Notes: generated from the sequence alone by a model not told the origin. A stretch of 52,509 nt of DNA from Parachlamydiales bacterium (GCA_020054065.1 JAGVLX010000019.1:1-52509), one strand, 5' to 3'. Numbered from the stretch's first letter, positions 8,160-17,114 are shown. Translations and numbers: made by a program.

Positions 8160-9143
8160 CTAAATCCGCAACACCACCGAGCCTTCCACTTTGCCTTGCT
8201 TGATCGCTGCCAAGGCTTGATTTGCTTCTTCGAGTGAGAACACCTTTACGGAAACGTTTAACGGCACCTTTTTAACCATTTCAAAAAAATCGCGCCCATC
8301 TTGACGCGTCAGGTTTGCGACCGAGGAGATCGAACGTTCTTCCCACAACAGTCGATACGGAAACGAGGGAATATCGCTCATATGGATTCCAGCGCTCACA
8401 ACTCGACCGCCTTTTTTGACGGCCTTCAAGGCTTCGACATAGAGCGCTCCGACCGGAGCAAACAGCAGCGCCGCATCTAACTGTTCGGGCGGTTGTTCAT
8501 CCGAACCCCCTGCCCATGTGGCTCCTAACCGTTTGGCAAACGCTTGGGTTTGGACATCTCCCGGCCGCGTAAAGACGTAGACCCGTTTCCCTTGCGCCTT
8601 TGCAACCTGAATCAAAAGATGAGCCGACGAACCAAATCCATATAATCCGATGGTTTGGCAAGGCCCTGCAAGACGGTAGGCTCGATAGCCAATCAAGCCT
8701 GCACATAGAAGGGGAGCGGTGAGCACTGGATCTTTGTCCCCCGTCAAAGGGAGTACGAAATGCTCATCGGCCACGCAATACTCGGCGTAGCCGCCATTAC
8801 GGTGGTATCCGGTAAACACGGCCTGGTCGCACAAGTTCTCCCGGTTGGAGAGACAAAACTCGCACTGTCCGCAGCAGCCTCCCAGCCAAGGAACACCCAC
8901 AAATGTTCCAGCAGGGTATAGGGAGCCGTTGGTTCCAGATTTCACAACCTGTCCGACGACCTGATGGCCTAAAATCAAAGGCAGATGTGGATGGGGAAGT
9001 TCGCCATCCATAATATGCAGATCGGTACGGCACACTCCGCAGGCGAGGACTTTAATTAAGAGCTCTGCAGCTTGCGGTTCAGGAATGGGAAGTTCCTTTA
9101 AAACTAACGGTTTCCCTATTTCTTCTAACACCATTGCATGCAT
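8160..9143 (-). CDS. Zinc-dependent alcohol dehydrogenase
   Basis: The 327-residue MDR-family protein has the catalytic-zinc ligands Cys38 (CGVCRTDLH) and His60 (ILGHQVVG). A structural-zinc loop carries Cys91, Cys94, Cys97 and Cys105. The NAD(P)-binding segment GLYGFGSSAH lies in the C-terminal half. It should oxidise alcohols or reduce aldehydes in the cytosol. The shape matches the short AdhA-like bacterial subfamily. The frame stays open upstream to 9308, but AAGGAG at 9150-9155 six bases before the ATG at 9143 fixes the start there, where alignable sequence also begins. It is divergent from the rRNA methyltransferase gene. Confidence 0.88.
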   Translation of the reverse strand: MHAMVLEEIGKPLVLKELPIPEPQAAELLIKVLACGVCRTDLHIMDGELPHPHLPLILGHQVVGQVVKSGTNGSLYPAGTFVGVPWLGGCCGQCEFCLSNRENLCDQAVFTGYHRNGGYAEYCVADEHFVLPLTGDKDPVLTAPLLCAGLIGYRAYRLAGPCQTIGLYGFGSSAHLLIQVAKAQGKRVYVFTRPGDVQTQAFAKRLGATWAGGSDEQPPEQLDAALLFAPVGALYVEALKAVKKGGRVVSAGIHMSDIPSFPYRLLWEERSISSVANLTRQDGRDFFEMVKKVPLNVSVKVFSLEEANQALAAIKQGKVEGSVVLRI

Positions 9144-9225
9144 AACCGACTCCTTAACTTTCTTTATATCAACCGTCATGGTAAAATGGCAGCCTAAATC
9201 TAATGAACTTATAATGAATAGCTTT

Positions 9226-10227
9226 ATGACAGAAATTCCTTTGGTTCTTCCGGCGGTGGCAGATGGAGAAGATAAGCGTTCGCCCTTCAAAAATATCATC
9301 CGCAACAACTACAAGCATCTTAAGAAATGGGCTAAGCGCACGCATACCGACAGCTTCCGCATTTATGACCGAGAGGTTCATCATTACCCGCTGGCGATCG
9401 ATTTTTATGCCGGACGATTTTGCGTTCACTATTTTTCCCGCTTCAAAGATGACGAACCCTCGGATGCGTTGGTCAAAGAGGTCACGGATGTTTTAACTTC
9501 CCTCTTTCAAGCTGATCCGCAAGCCATTTATTGGCGTTCGCGCATTAAGCGGAGCAAATACCAGCAATACGAGAAAGCGGAACAACAGCAACAAGAGTTT
9601 TTTACTGTCTACGAGTATGGTCTGCAATTCAAAGTCAACTTGCTCGATTATCTGGATACCGGCTTGTTTTTAGACCATCGTGAAACGCGGAAAATGGTTG
9701 GCTCGCTTGCTAAAGGCAAGCGGGTGTTGAACTTGTTTGCCTATACGTGCGCTTTTAGCGTGCATGCAGCTGCAGGGGGAGCAATCTTCACCAAAAGCGT
9801 CGATATGTCAAATACCTATACCGCTTGGGGAAAAGAGAACTTCATTCTCAATGGACTGCCTTTGCAAAACAATGTGATTATCCGAGAAGATTGTGCGGTA
9901 TTTCTCCAAGATGAAATCCGGCATAAGAATAAATATGATATCATCATCATCGATCCTCCGACGCTCTCGCGCTCAAAAAAGATGGAAAAAATGTTCGATA
10001 TTCAAGAAGACTACATCACGCTGCTTGCGCGCGCCTACCGTCTCTTGGAGCAGGATGGAGTGATTTTTTTCAGTACAAATTCGCGTAAATTCCATTTTGA
10101 TGAAACGCTCTTGGGCTCATTTTCAGTCGCCGAAATCTCGGACAAAACCATTCCGCAAGACTTCCATGATCCCAAAATCCACCGCTGCTGGAGAATCCAA
10201 GCGCCCGAAAATGGTGCTTCAGCCTAA
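9226..10227 (+). CDS. RlmK-type 23S rRNA methyltransferase
   Basis: The protein matches the C-terminal half of E. coli RlmL, which exists as stand-alone RlmK in other bacteria and makes m7G2069 in 23S rRNA. An N-terminal RNA-binding region contains KHLKKWAKR. A Rossmann domain follows with motif I VLNLFAYTCAFSVHAA and the family catalytic loop IIDPPTLSRSKKM. The THUMP and RlmL halves are absent. The start is uncertain: ATG codons lie at 9178, 9214 and 9226, none with a ribosome binding site. A TATAAT at 9210-9215 overlaps the 9214 start, which favours 9226. The 3' end is followed by a separate gene, not a fusion. Confidence 0.82.
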   Translation: MTEIPLVLPAVADGEDKRSPFKNIIRNNYKHLKKWAKRTHTDSFRIYDREVHHYPLAIDFYAGRFCVHYFSRFKDDEPSDALVKEVTDVLTSLFQADPQAIYWRSRIKRSKYQQYEKAEQQQQEFFTVYEYGLQFKVNLLDYLDTGLFLDHRETRKMVGSLAKGKRVLNLFAYTCAFSVHAAAGGAIFTKSVDMSNTYTAWGKENFILNGLPLQNNVIIREDCAVFLQDEIRHKNKYDIIIIDPPTLSRSKKMEKMFDIQEDYITLLARAYRLLEQDGVIFFSTNSRKFHFDETLLGSFSVAEISDKTIPQDFHDPKIHRCWRIQAPENGASA

Positions 10228-10273
10228 ATGCGCGGTTGAGTTAAGCTCTTTCTCATCAATATGGAGGTATCTT

Positions 10274-11545
10274 ATGGAACCAGGTCCAGTACGGCCAACC
10301 GAACTTTCTCCCTTACTCGCGCGATTAGTCATTGATGAGTATAACCCGACCGCAGGAAATGCAGCGTCGCCCCCGCCTGCACCTGAACCGAAAGCTGAAG
10401 ACAGCGTGCCCAGCTCGCAACAAGAAAAGCAGGTTTTTGCTGCGATGCAGGCGGAACAGCGGAGGGTGATCGTCCATAAAGAGACTGCTCCCTTAAAAGT
10501 GCTTAGAGAAATGATCTTATCTGAGGAAAATATTCGGGCGCGGGCTGAAGAGCTGCTGAATTTAGTGCATGGCTTTTATGGAACAAACGTCATTAAAATC
10601 TTTGGCCAGAAAGAAATAAAAGCTTACCAGCCCGATTTTTCGCGTCCCAAAAATAATCTTGAAAAAGTGCTCTTCTCGCGCCCATTTAATCTTGAACCTG
10701 GACCGGAGGTGATGTTCAAAGAAGCCTGTAAAGAACATCCCCATTTAAAAGCAAGTGATTTACCTGAATTTAAATCTATCTGTAAAGAATTTAAAACGAA
10801 ATCCCAGCAGTTGATGCTCACAAATTTTCTATCGGAAGTTTATGGCGGATTGAATATCGAAGCCAAAGAGTATGATGAGAAATTTGCTATCATTCGTCAT
10901 CAATACATGGGAGCGGTTAGGTACATTGATCCCAAAACTTGGTGGCCGAAAGAAAAAGAATTTCTTCAGCTGCTCTTTAAAACCCTGAGTAGTGAATTGA
11001 ACGATCGTGCTTTAGAAGAACTGGACTTATTTGATAAGGACGTTCAAACCCATCCGAAGTTAGTCAGGGATTTCGTTGCGCTAAAGCTGCTCACGTTGCA
11101 AACGATCTGTTTGCGAACCGAAGAAGGTGTGCCTGAACTTAATTCATACCATCCAGGCGTTCATCCAACCCTTGGTGCACGAGTTTACTTAAGCTGTGCG
11201 CTTGAATATTTAGACGCGCATTTTGCCGAGTGCATTGCACCATCCGATTTTTCTTCTAATGACACGCTGGTAAGATTGTTAAAAATGTATCTATCCGCAG
11301 TATTGCCCATCTACCATTGCCAAAAATTCTTGATCGAAGATTCAAAGGGGGATGCTAAACCCATCAAATATGGAGATCTGCGTGATAAGATCGTTGCAGC
11401 GCTGATGGTACCCAAGTCTATGTATGCGCACTGTTATATGAGCATCCTGTTTCACGCGAGCTCGTTGACCGAAGAAACATTAAAAACACGCGCTGAAAAC
11501 CTCAGGCTTGAATTAGATAAAGATATCGTATCGTTGAAGTCATGA
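10274..11545 (+). CDS. Hypothetical protein, 423 residues
   Basis: I do not recognise this protein. It opens with a Pro/Ala-rich, probably disordered stretch (residues 30-55) followed by a mostly helical body. A loosely RasGEF- or Ras-GAP-like helical layout can be imagined but no diagnostic motif supports it. There is no signal peptide or membrane segment. GGAGG at 10263-10267 with a six-base gap marks the ATG at 10274; the open frame upstream overlaps the methyltransferase and is ignored. Spacing of 46 bases to the methyltransferase allows co-transcription. Effector or cytosolic roles are both possible. Confidence 0.7.
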   Translation: MEPGPVRPTELSPLLARLVIDEYNPTAGNAASPPPAPEPKAEDSVPSSQQEKQVFAAMQAEQRRVIVHKETAPLKVLREMILSEENIRARAEELLNLVHGFYGTNVIKIFGQKEIKAYQPDFSRPKNNLEKVLFSRPFNLEPGPEVMFKEACKEHPHLKASDLPEFKSICKEFKTKSQQLMLTNFLSEVYGGLNIEAKEYDEKFAIIRHQYMGAVRYIDPKTWWPKEKEFLQLLFKTLSSELNDRALEELDLFDKDVQTHPKLVRDFVALKLLTLQTICLRTEEGVPELNSYHPGVHPTLGARVYLSCALEYLDAHFAECIAPSDFSSNDTLVRLLKMYLSAVLPIYHCQKFLIEDSKGDAKPIKYGDLRDKIVAALMVPKSMYAHCYMSILFHASSLTEETLKTRAENLRLELDKDIVSLKS

Positions 11546-11569
11546 AACTAAGACGCAATTCAGCTAAGC

Positions 11570-11667
11570 GATAGCGTGACTTGTCACGCGTAATAGAAAT
11601 GTTTGTTATACAATACACGCGACAAGTCGCGCTATTGAAAGCGGTAACAAGTTACCGCACTCCAAAG
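11570..11667. repeat. Cluster of three palindromic repeats
   Basis: Palindromes at 11570-11592 (core GTGACTTGTCAC) and 11614-11637 (core CGCGACAAGTCGCG) are also imperfect inverted copies of each other. A third at 11638-11667 carries AAAGCGG, the core TAACAAGTTA, then CCGCACTCCAAA, and closely matches the element at 42022-42055. Together they fill the spacer between convergent genes. They can form hairpins in transcripts from either side. Confidence 0.75.
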
Positions 11668-11693
11668 CCTCGCTAACGCTCAGCCCAAAAAGC

Positions 11694-11722
11694 AAAAAAA
11701 AGCAACGCCTTATTGGCGTTGC
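11694..11722 (-). terminator. Intrinsic terminator of the secreted-protein gene
   Basis: Arms GCAACGCC (11702-11709) and GGCGTTGC (11715-11722) form a perfect 8-bp stem with a 5-base loop. On the minus strand it is followed by eight U residues, so it serves the gene ending at 11781. A second perfect 10-bp hairpin (11762-11771 with 11775-11784) overlaps that gene's stop codon. Confidence 0.85.
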
Positions 11723-11780
11723 GGATGGTGTCCAGAGGGCTTTTGCCCTTTGGCAGGGGTTGTAAGGGGACAGAGTCCCC

Positions 11781-12458
11781 TTACATATCGTAGCGGTCAG
11801 AGTCGTCGTTGCGTGGGATTTTGTCGATGAGGATTTGGATGAATTGTTCCCAGTTGCGGGCTTGGATGGAGGGGGTGATGAGGGCTGGGTCGATATTGAC
11901 ATTGCGGGCGAAGTCTTGGATGTATTCCGGTTTCATGTTGTTGCGTGCGGATTCTTCTTCGAGGCTATTTTTGGTGCCGTTGAAGAATTCGCCCCAGATC
12001 CAGCCGCGGTTGCGCATGGCGTGGAGGGAAGTTTTCATTTGGTCGTCGGTGAAGATTGTTTGGAGCCAGCGGAGGGGGTGGATGTGGTCGACGCGTGCGC
12101 CGGCGTCTTTGAGATCTTGGCGGTGGGCGGCGATGGAGATGAGGGAGCTCATGCCCATGGTGTTGATGATGTAGGCGATGTCATTTTTTTCGGTGGGGGT
12201 GACGAGGTGGTTGTAGTCGCGGGCGAGAGTGGCGGCTTTGGAGGCCAGTTTTTGCGGGGCGGCGGCCATGAAATCGAGGAGGAATTCGCCGTTGGAGCCG
12301 TAGTTGGATTGGAGTTCAGCGATGACAGAGGTGAACTCGGCGTTTTCGGTGATGTTGGTGATGGAGAGTTCTCCTTCGGGTGAGCGTGAGACGACATCGA
12401 ATCCGTAGACAGATGTTATCCCAATGAGTGTCAGTAAGATAGATAAATATAACTTCAT
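11781..12458 (-). CDS. Secreted protein of unknown function, 225 residues
   Basis: A signal peptide (residues 1-19, MKLYLSILLTLIGITSVYG) precedes a mature domain I cannot assign. Recognisable blocks are HPLRWLQTIF, MRNRGWIWGEFF and RNWEQFIQILI, the kind of Trp-rich helical pattern seen in lineage-specific families. AGGAGG six bases before the ATG at 12458 fixes the start. Its codons end in C far more often than those of its neighbours (runs such as ATC CTC ATC GAC), which creates a long empty frame on the other strand. The odd composition may reflect transfer or local strand skew. It is divergent from the outer-membrane-protein gene. Confidence 0.75.
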   Translation of the reverse strand: MKLYLSILLTLIGITSVYGFDVVSRSPEGELSITNITENAEFTSVIAELQSNYGSNGEFLLDFMAAAPQKLASKAATLARDYNHLVTPTEKNDIAYIINTMGMSSLISIAAHRQDLKDAGARVDHIHPLRWLQTIFTDDQMKTSLHAMRNRGWIWGEFFNGTKNSLEEESARNNMKPEYIQDFARNVNIDPALITPSIQARNWEQFIQILIDKIPRNDDSDRYDM

Positions 12459-12586
12459 GATCATCCTCCTAAGCGTTTGGTGTGTAACTACCATCAAGGA
12501 TTTAAGAATTGGAGGCAAGGGATATTTGTTTTTGAAAATATAGGGGTAAAGCAGTATCTTTGTCGTTCGATTTTAGGATAATAAGC

Positions 12587-13369
12587 ATGAAACATTTGTA
12601 TTTGATTTGTTGCGCGGGATTGTTGTTTTGGATATCGGCCGTGTGGGGGAATGATGATGTGGGATTATATCGTCATCAAATGTCGTTGGGACCGCAGGGG
12701 TGTCATGTAAAGCGGGTGAAGAAAGGGGGAACGCAGCAGGATGGAGAGGTGTATGGGGTCTCGTTCTCCTATGATCGTTTGAAGTACTGGGGGTGGTATT
12801 GGGGAGTGGGAGCCGATTATGCCTCAGGAGTATTGGACGGGCATTCGGGCAATCGCAAACCTTTGAAGTCCCATTTTAAGGATGGACAGGTGGATGGCCG
12901 ATTTGGATACACCTTTCAGCAGGCGGAAGGGTTTCAGGTAGCGTTGACGCCGTTTATTGGGGGAGGCTATGCTGTTGAGAAGAACGATTTTGTTTCGCCC
13001 AGTCCGTTGCCGGTGCATTTTAAAACCCGTTATGCGTTTGTGGAGTGGGGAGTGTTGTCGTGGGCGCATGTGTATGGGCGTGTTGAGGCGGGACTAAATG
13101 TGAAGATGCGTCTCCCTTTGGCGCCGAAGTGCTGGGTATCGAACGATCCGAAATATGAGCCCATGACGCAGCGAATGGGGGATCGGGTGCAGTATCGCGT
13201 GGATCTTCCCATTACCTATCGTTTAGGATTTCGGGATCATGTGAATGTCGTGGTGGATCCGTTCTTTGAGTACCGCAGTTATGGCGGGCATGTCAATTAT
13301 CCGTTTGATTACTTTGAGACAAAGTTCACGTTATGGGGAGTTGCATTGCAGCTGCAATACCGGATCTAA
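12587..13369 (+). CDS. Outer membrane beta-barrel protein
   Basis: A 20-residue signal peptide (MKHLYLICCAGLLFWISAVW) is followed by alternating aromatic/polar strands rich in Gly, Tyr and Trp. Examples are YGVSFSYDRLKYWGWYWGVGADY and the C-terminal strand FTLWGVALQLQYRI, written here only as landmarks. The 260-residue size suits an 8- to 10-stranded barrel of the OmpA/opacity type. The ATG at 12587 (weak AGGA upstream) is chosen over an in-frame start at 12560 because it places the signal peptide at the N-terminus. It converges on the LRR gene with a four-base overlap of stop codons. Confidence 0.75.
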   Translation: MKHLYLICCAGLLFWISAVWGNDDVGLYRHQMSLGPQGCHVKRVKKGGTQQDGEVYGVSFSYDRLKYWGWYWGVGADYASGVLDGHSGNRKPLKSHFKDGQVDGRFGYTFQQAEGFQVALTPFIGGGYAVEKNDFVSPSPLPVHFKTRYAFVEWGVLSWAHVYGRVEAGLNVKMRLPLAPKCWVSNDPKYEPMTQRMGDRVQYRVDLPITYRLGFRDHVNVVVDPFFEYRSYGGHVNYPFDYFETKFTLWGVALQLQYRI

Positions 13370-14292
13370 TAGAACACCGTGCAGCCGCGTTGTTCAAGCT
13401 TGTCGAGCCATCTTGGGAGTGTCAGGTTTTTGTTCAACCTGAGATCTAATTTTTCTAATTGAGACAATTTTTGAATGGATTCGGGAATGGAGCTGAGTTG
13501 GTTATCTCGCAGATCCAGCGTCCGCAAACGGCTCAGGTTGCCGATGGAATCGGGGATGGACGTTAGTTGATTGGTGCGTAGGTCCAGATCGGTTAAGTTT
13601 GCGAGCTCTCCGATGGAGTCGGGGAGGGTTTGCAGCAAGTTATCCTCTAGGAGTAATTTGCGCAGCTGTTTGAGGCGGCCGATGGTGTGCGGCAGAGTCG
13701 CGAGCTTGTTATGCATGGCGTGCCATTCGCGCAGTCGCGCGAGGTTGCTAATGGAATCGCTCACGGAACTGATGGAGTTATTGTACATGCGCAGTTCCAG
13801 CAAGTGGACTAGTCCGCTGACGCCATCAGGTAGTAGCGTGAGTTGGTTGTAGGTGATATTAAGGTAAAGCAAAGAATGAAGTTGTGCCAAGCTTGATGGC
13901 AGCGTAGTGAGGCCGGTGCTGGCAACGTAGAGGTACTGGAGATTGGTTAACTGCCCGATCGATTCAGGTAAGGTGCCGAGCGGATTGTAGTTAAGATCGA
14001 GGACGCGCAAGTTTTTGAGCCGCCCGATGTGTTCTGGAAGGGACGCAAGCTGATTAACGCTGGCATTGATGCGTTCGAGTTGGGGCATTTCAAAAAACAC
14101 GTTAGGGAATGTATGAAGCTCGTTTTTGTAGAGGCTTAACCATTTTAATCGATTTAATTTGGCAAAATCGGATGGGATCTCTCGGATCTTATTTTTATCG
14201 AGCCATAAAGCTTCGATCTCACGCGAATGATCGTAGAGCTGCGGGGGAATTGTGGTTAACTGCTGATTGGATAAGTTGAGGATTTGATTCAT
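13366..14292 (-). CDS. Leucine-rich repeat protein
   Basis: The 308 residues consist almost wholly of about 12 LRRs of 23 residues with the pattern LxxLxLxxNxLxxLPxxIGxL, the bacterial/ROCO-like class. Residues such as LPDSIGELANLTDLDLR show it clearly. There is no signal peptide and no ligase, kinase or GTPase domain after the repeats; the last repeat runs straight into the C-terminal GCTVFY. In intracellular bacteria such proteins often bind host proteins, but this one could be cytosolic. Its ATG overlaps the deformylase stop as ATGA, so the two form an operon and are probably translationally coupled. Confidence 0.88.
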   Translation of the reverse strand: MNQILNLSNQQLTTIPPQLYDHSREIEALWLDKNKIREIPSDFAKLNRLKWLSLYKNELHTFPNVFFEMPQLERINASVNQLASLPEHIGRLKNLRVLDLNYNPLGTLPESIGQLTNLQYLYVASTGLTTLPSSLAQLHSLLYLNITYNQLTLLPDGVSGLVHLLELRMYNNSISSVSDSISNLARLREWHAMHNKLATLPHTIGRLKQLRKLLLEDNLLQTLPDSIGELANLTDLDLRTNQLTSIPDSIGNLSRLRTLDLRDNQLSSIPESIQKLSQLEKLDLRLNKNLTLPRWLDKLEQRGCTVFY

Positions 14293-14873
14293 GGGGCTGG
14301 GGGATTGTACCGTTTTGCGTCTTCATTTTTTACAGCTTGCATAAACGTATCGAGCTCGGCTTTGCTGGTAAAGGCTTTGACGGTGGCGTCTGGACGGTCG
14401 ATATTGGCGACCCCTTGTAGATGGTCGTATTCATGTTGAAAGACTTTGGCTGCGAACCCTTCGAGCTCTTTTTTTACCGATTCGCCATCCACGTTAAGGT
14501 AGGTGACTTCGATTTTCTCATAACGGGGAATTTTGGCGAGCTTCCAGGTTTTGTCGCTGAGGATGACTGAAAAACACCCTTCCCATCCTTCAACCATTGC
14601 GGTTCCGACCGGTGTAAAATGGGGATTGATGACCACTTCAAGATGTTTAGGGTCCCGATCGTAGCTATAGATAAAGATGGAACGGCTGATGCCGATTTGC
14701 GGAGCCGCAAGTCCAGCAGCCGGCATAAAAGGAGTCAGGGCGTCGGTCAATTGGATGGCAATTTGACGTGCTTCTGGAAGTTGTTCAAGGGTAAACGGAG
14801 TTGTCTTAGTCCGCAGGATGTGTTGTTGCGGGCTGTCTACAGTAATGATGGGCAGAGGAGGAGTGGCGGTCAT
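14289..14873 (-). CDS. def: Peptide deformylase
   Basis: All three family motifs are present: GLAAPQIG (residues 54-61), EGCFS (98-102, usually EGCLS, with the metal-binding Cys) and HEYDH (147-151, two metal-binding His and the catalytic Glu). The enzyme removes formyl groups from nascent proteins. The N-terminus is longer than usual. The ATG at 14873 is chosen because GGAG precedes it by eight bases; an upstream ATG at 14906 would add a hydrophobic start resembling a signal peptide and lacks a binding site. It is unusual in being coupled to an LRR gene. It may be a second, specialised deformylase; the genome outside this window would decide. Confidence 0.88.
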   Translation of the reverse strand: MTATPPLPIITVDSPQQHILRTKTTPFTLEQLPEARQIAIQLTDALTPFMPAAGLAAPQIGISRSIFIYSYDRDPKHLEVVINPHFTPVGTAMVEGWEGCFSVILSDKTWKLAKIPRYEKIEVTYLNVDGESVKKELEGFAAKVFQHEYDHLQGVANIDRPDATVKAFTSKAELDTFMQAVKNEDAKRYNPPAP

Positions 14874-14975
14874 CAGTAAAGCTCCGAGCAGGAATGTAAT
14901 CAACATACAGGAAGTTGTATCAAAGCAGCCGTTTTAGGTAAATTCTCTTCTAGTATTCGTGTTTATTCATAGGGA

Positions 14976-15103
14976 AAATTAACCACAGAGACACAGAGGC
15001 ACAGAGAAGAAAATAATAGTTGCAAAATCCTTTCTACAATCTAGCTTATGCAGGCGCAATTATATGAGTTTTGTTTTCTTCTCTGTGCCTCTGTGGTTAA
15101 TTT
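14976..15103. repeat. CCACAGAG-type inverted repeat, copy 1
   Basis: The arm at 14976-15013 (AATTAACCACAGAGACACAG and on to AGAAGAAAA) is matched by its near-complete reverse complement at 15074-15103, with about 60 bases of loop. The same repeat occurs at 27512-27662 and 35067-35239. Related CACAGAG repeats of unknown function are known from many bacterial genomes. It lies between two leftward genes and just beyond the 3' end of the permease gene. Confidence 0.85.
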
Positions 15104-15107
15104 ATGA

Positions 15108-16445
15108 TTACTCTTCCTGCGGAACCGGAACTTGGACTACTCGGTAGGCTGTTGTAAAGTACATCGCGATGCCGATGGACAATAAGACCGCATAAATGAC
15201 AAGCGAGCTCATGCCGTTTAAAAAGAAGCTGCGGATGCATGCCGTCATTAAAATGGCGCAACTAGCTATTCCTAATAGGGGAATCCATTTGCTGATGGTT
15301 GCCTCCGGATTGTGCTTACGAGCACGCAACAGGGATGCGACGCTAAACGAATAAGCAATCACACAGCCGAGCGCTCCGATCTGCTGCAGCGGAATCAGCA
15401 CACCCTGGCTCACAAACAAATAGATCATGCAGAGCGAACCCTCCACAAGCACACAAGCGGCCGGAATTAGGTTCTTATTGAACCGCGTGAAGATCCGCGA
15501 GAACCACACATGCTGATTCTGCGCCAGCACATGCAAGTTCCAGCAGTTGCTGAAGATAATCCCATACGCGGCCCCCAACGTCGATGTGGCAATCGCAATG
15601 TGTAAAATTCCTTCAAATTTATCGGTAAGGAGGGTTGATCCCATTAGCCGGTTTAAGAAAACCGGGAAAATATCGCAATGGCTTTTACACGCTACAAGCA
15701 GTTGCCCTAAAGCACCGTAAAAGACCGATTGGTAGAGGGTAGCGATCAAAATAACAACCGTGAACGAGACCACCACAGCCAGCGGAGCGTTCTTTTGGGC
15801 GTTCCGGATCTTGCCGCTCATCGAACAAGCGGCTTCAAACCCAATCACTGCATAGATCACCAAAGGCAGGCTCGTTTGCAGCCCTTCCCACTTTACCTGG
15901 GAGTAACTGAAATTCTCCGGCTGCAGCAAAAACAACCCCGCTAGAATCGCAAAGAAGATCGGGAAGATTTTGAATACGATAAACATTTTTTGAATTGCGC
16001 TGCCGGCTTTGATGTTCAATAAATTGAGCGCGCTGAAGAGACAGACCACTAAAAAGTCCAGAATAAAGGTGTGGATGTGCCCCAACACCGGAAAAATATG
16101 TTGCAGCAGGGTCACCGACACATGAATCATCAACATGCACGAGGCGATCTTTGAGGTAAAATAACTCCATCCGCTGAGGAATCCCATAAACGGATTCATC
16201 TCTTTTTGGGCAAAAGTGTAGAATCCGCCGGCCGGGTGCAGTTTCAGGAGCTGAGCGATCGATAGGATCAGCGGCAGCATCAGCACTCCGACTAGTATGT
16301 ACATGAACGCTCCCAGCACCCCAGCGCGTTGGGCTAGGGTAGGGGTGTTAATGAAAATTCCAGCGCCGAGCATGATATTGATGTTGATCAAGATCGCGGT
16401 CGTGAGAGAGATTTTATGGTCTTCTGTGGGGGCCAAAGCGCTCAT
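15108..16445 (-). CDS. APC-family amino acid permease
   Basis: The 445-residue protein has about 12 hydrophobic helices. The first contains NIMLGAGIFINTP, the broken helix that binds substrate in the APC superfamily; PAGGFYTFAQKEMNPFMGFLSGWSYF is typical of helices 2-3. It should be an inner-membrane amino acid or amine transporter or exchanger, as used by intracellular bacteria to draw on host pools. The substrate is not evident. AAGGTAGG before the ATG at 16445 supports the start. A perfect 8-bp inverted repeat upstream encloses its probable -10 region. Confidence 0.85.
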   Translation of the reverse strand: MSALAPTEDHKISLTTAILININIMLGAGIFINTPTLAQRAGVLGAFMYILVGVLMLPLILSIAQLLKLHPAGGFYTFAQKEMNPFMGFLSGWSYFTSKIASCMLMIHVSVTLLQHIFPVLGHIHTFILDFLVVCLFSALNLLNIKAGSAIQKMFIVFKIFPIFFAILAGLFLLQPENFSYSQVKWEGLQTSLPLVIYAVIGFEAACSMSGKIRNAQKNAPLAVVVSFTVVILIATLYQSVFYGALGQLLVACKSHCDIFPVFLNRLMGSTLLTDKFEGILHIAIATSTLGAAYGIIFSNCWNLHVLAQNQHVWFSRIFTRFNKNLIPAACVLVEGSLCMIYLFVSQGVLIPLQQIGALGCVIAYSFSVASLLRARKHNPEATISKWIPLLGIASCAILMTACIRSFFLNGMSSLVIYAVLLSIGIAMYFTTAYRVVQVPVPQEE

Positions 16446-16484
16446 GCCTACCTTGCTAGGTCTTTTTTAAAATTATTTTTATAC

Positions 16485-16511
16485 AGTTTCTGCTTATTTA
16501 TATCAGAAACT
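16485..16511 (-). promoter_or_regulatory. Inverted repeat around the permease -10 region
   Basis: AGTTTCTG (16485-16492) and CAGAAACT (16504-16511) are perfect inverted arms. On the minus strand the 11-base centre contains TATAAA, a plausible -10 element 40-50 bases before the permease ATG. A repressor binding here could block transcription; equally it may be an RNA hairpin in the 5' leader. Confidence 0.4.
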
Positions 16512-16621
16512 TACACAAAACAATAATTATAGCAAAAAAATCAAAAAAAATCTAGCTTGTTTTTGAATATAACTGACTAATAATAAATTTTGTAGATTTT
16601 AGCCTTCCTTTGGAGGATTGT

Positions 16622-17062
16622 ATGGAAAAGCAATTGGAAAATTACCTGCACCGGCACATCCCGATTTCCAAGGCCATGGGGATAACTGTTGCCGTTGCCA
16701 CTAAGGACAAAGTGGTTTTAGAGGCATCGTTTAGGGAGAACATTAACCACAAGCAGACGGTGTTTGGGGGGAGTTTGCATGCTGCTGCGACGTTGGCGTG
16801 CTGGTCCTTGTTGCATCTCAATTTGAAATCGTGCAATGAAACGTTTCAAATCGTCATTACGCATAGTGAAACGGAGTTTAAAGCTCCCGTTGCGGACGAT
16901 TTTGCAGCCGTGTGTTTGAAGCCCGATCCAGCAGATTGGAACCGATTTGTTCATATGCTTGAGCGGAAAAAGCGCGCCCGTATTCGTTTGACCGCTACCA
17001 TTGAGCACGCTGGTCGAGTGTCCGTGAACTATCACGCAACGTTTGCCGCCCTTGACAGTTAA
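16622..17062 (+). CDS. YiiD-type hotdog thioesterase domain protein
   Basis: The 146-residue protein matches the thioesterase-like C-terminal domain of YiiD. The helix region is HKQTVFGGSLHAAATLACWSL, and strands such as ITHSETEFKAPV are typical of the hotdog fold. The N-terminal GNAT domain of full YiiD is missing. The substrate is presumably an acyl-CoA or acyl-ACP, by family only. GGAGG at 16612-16616 sets the ATG at 16622; a TTG start at 16610 would contain that site. A 52-base gap separates it from the aldo/keto reductase, so they may be co-transcribed. Confidence 0.78.
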   Translation: MEKQLENYLHRHIPISKAMGITVAVATKDKVVLEASFRENINHKQTVFGGSLHAAATLACWSLLHLNLKSCNETFQIVITHSETEFKAPVADDFAAVCLKPDPADWNRFVHMLERKKRARIRLTATIEHAGRVSVNYHATFAALDS

Positions 17063-17114
17063 ACGGTAAACAACCAGATTGTTAGTGAATCATAAATTTT
17101 TAAGTGAGAAACCG

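Noticed and set aside
11835-12383. Gly/Asp/Val-rich 182-codon frame on the + strand opposite the secreted-protein gene
   Set aside because: It is antisense to a gene with a signal peptide and strong ribosome binding site; its Gly/Val/Asp-rich content is the mirror of that gene's C-ending codons.
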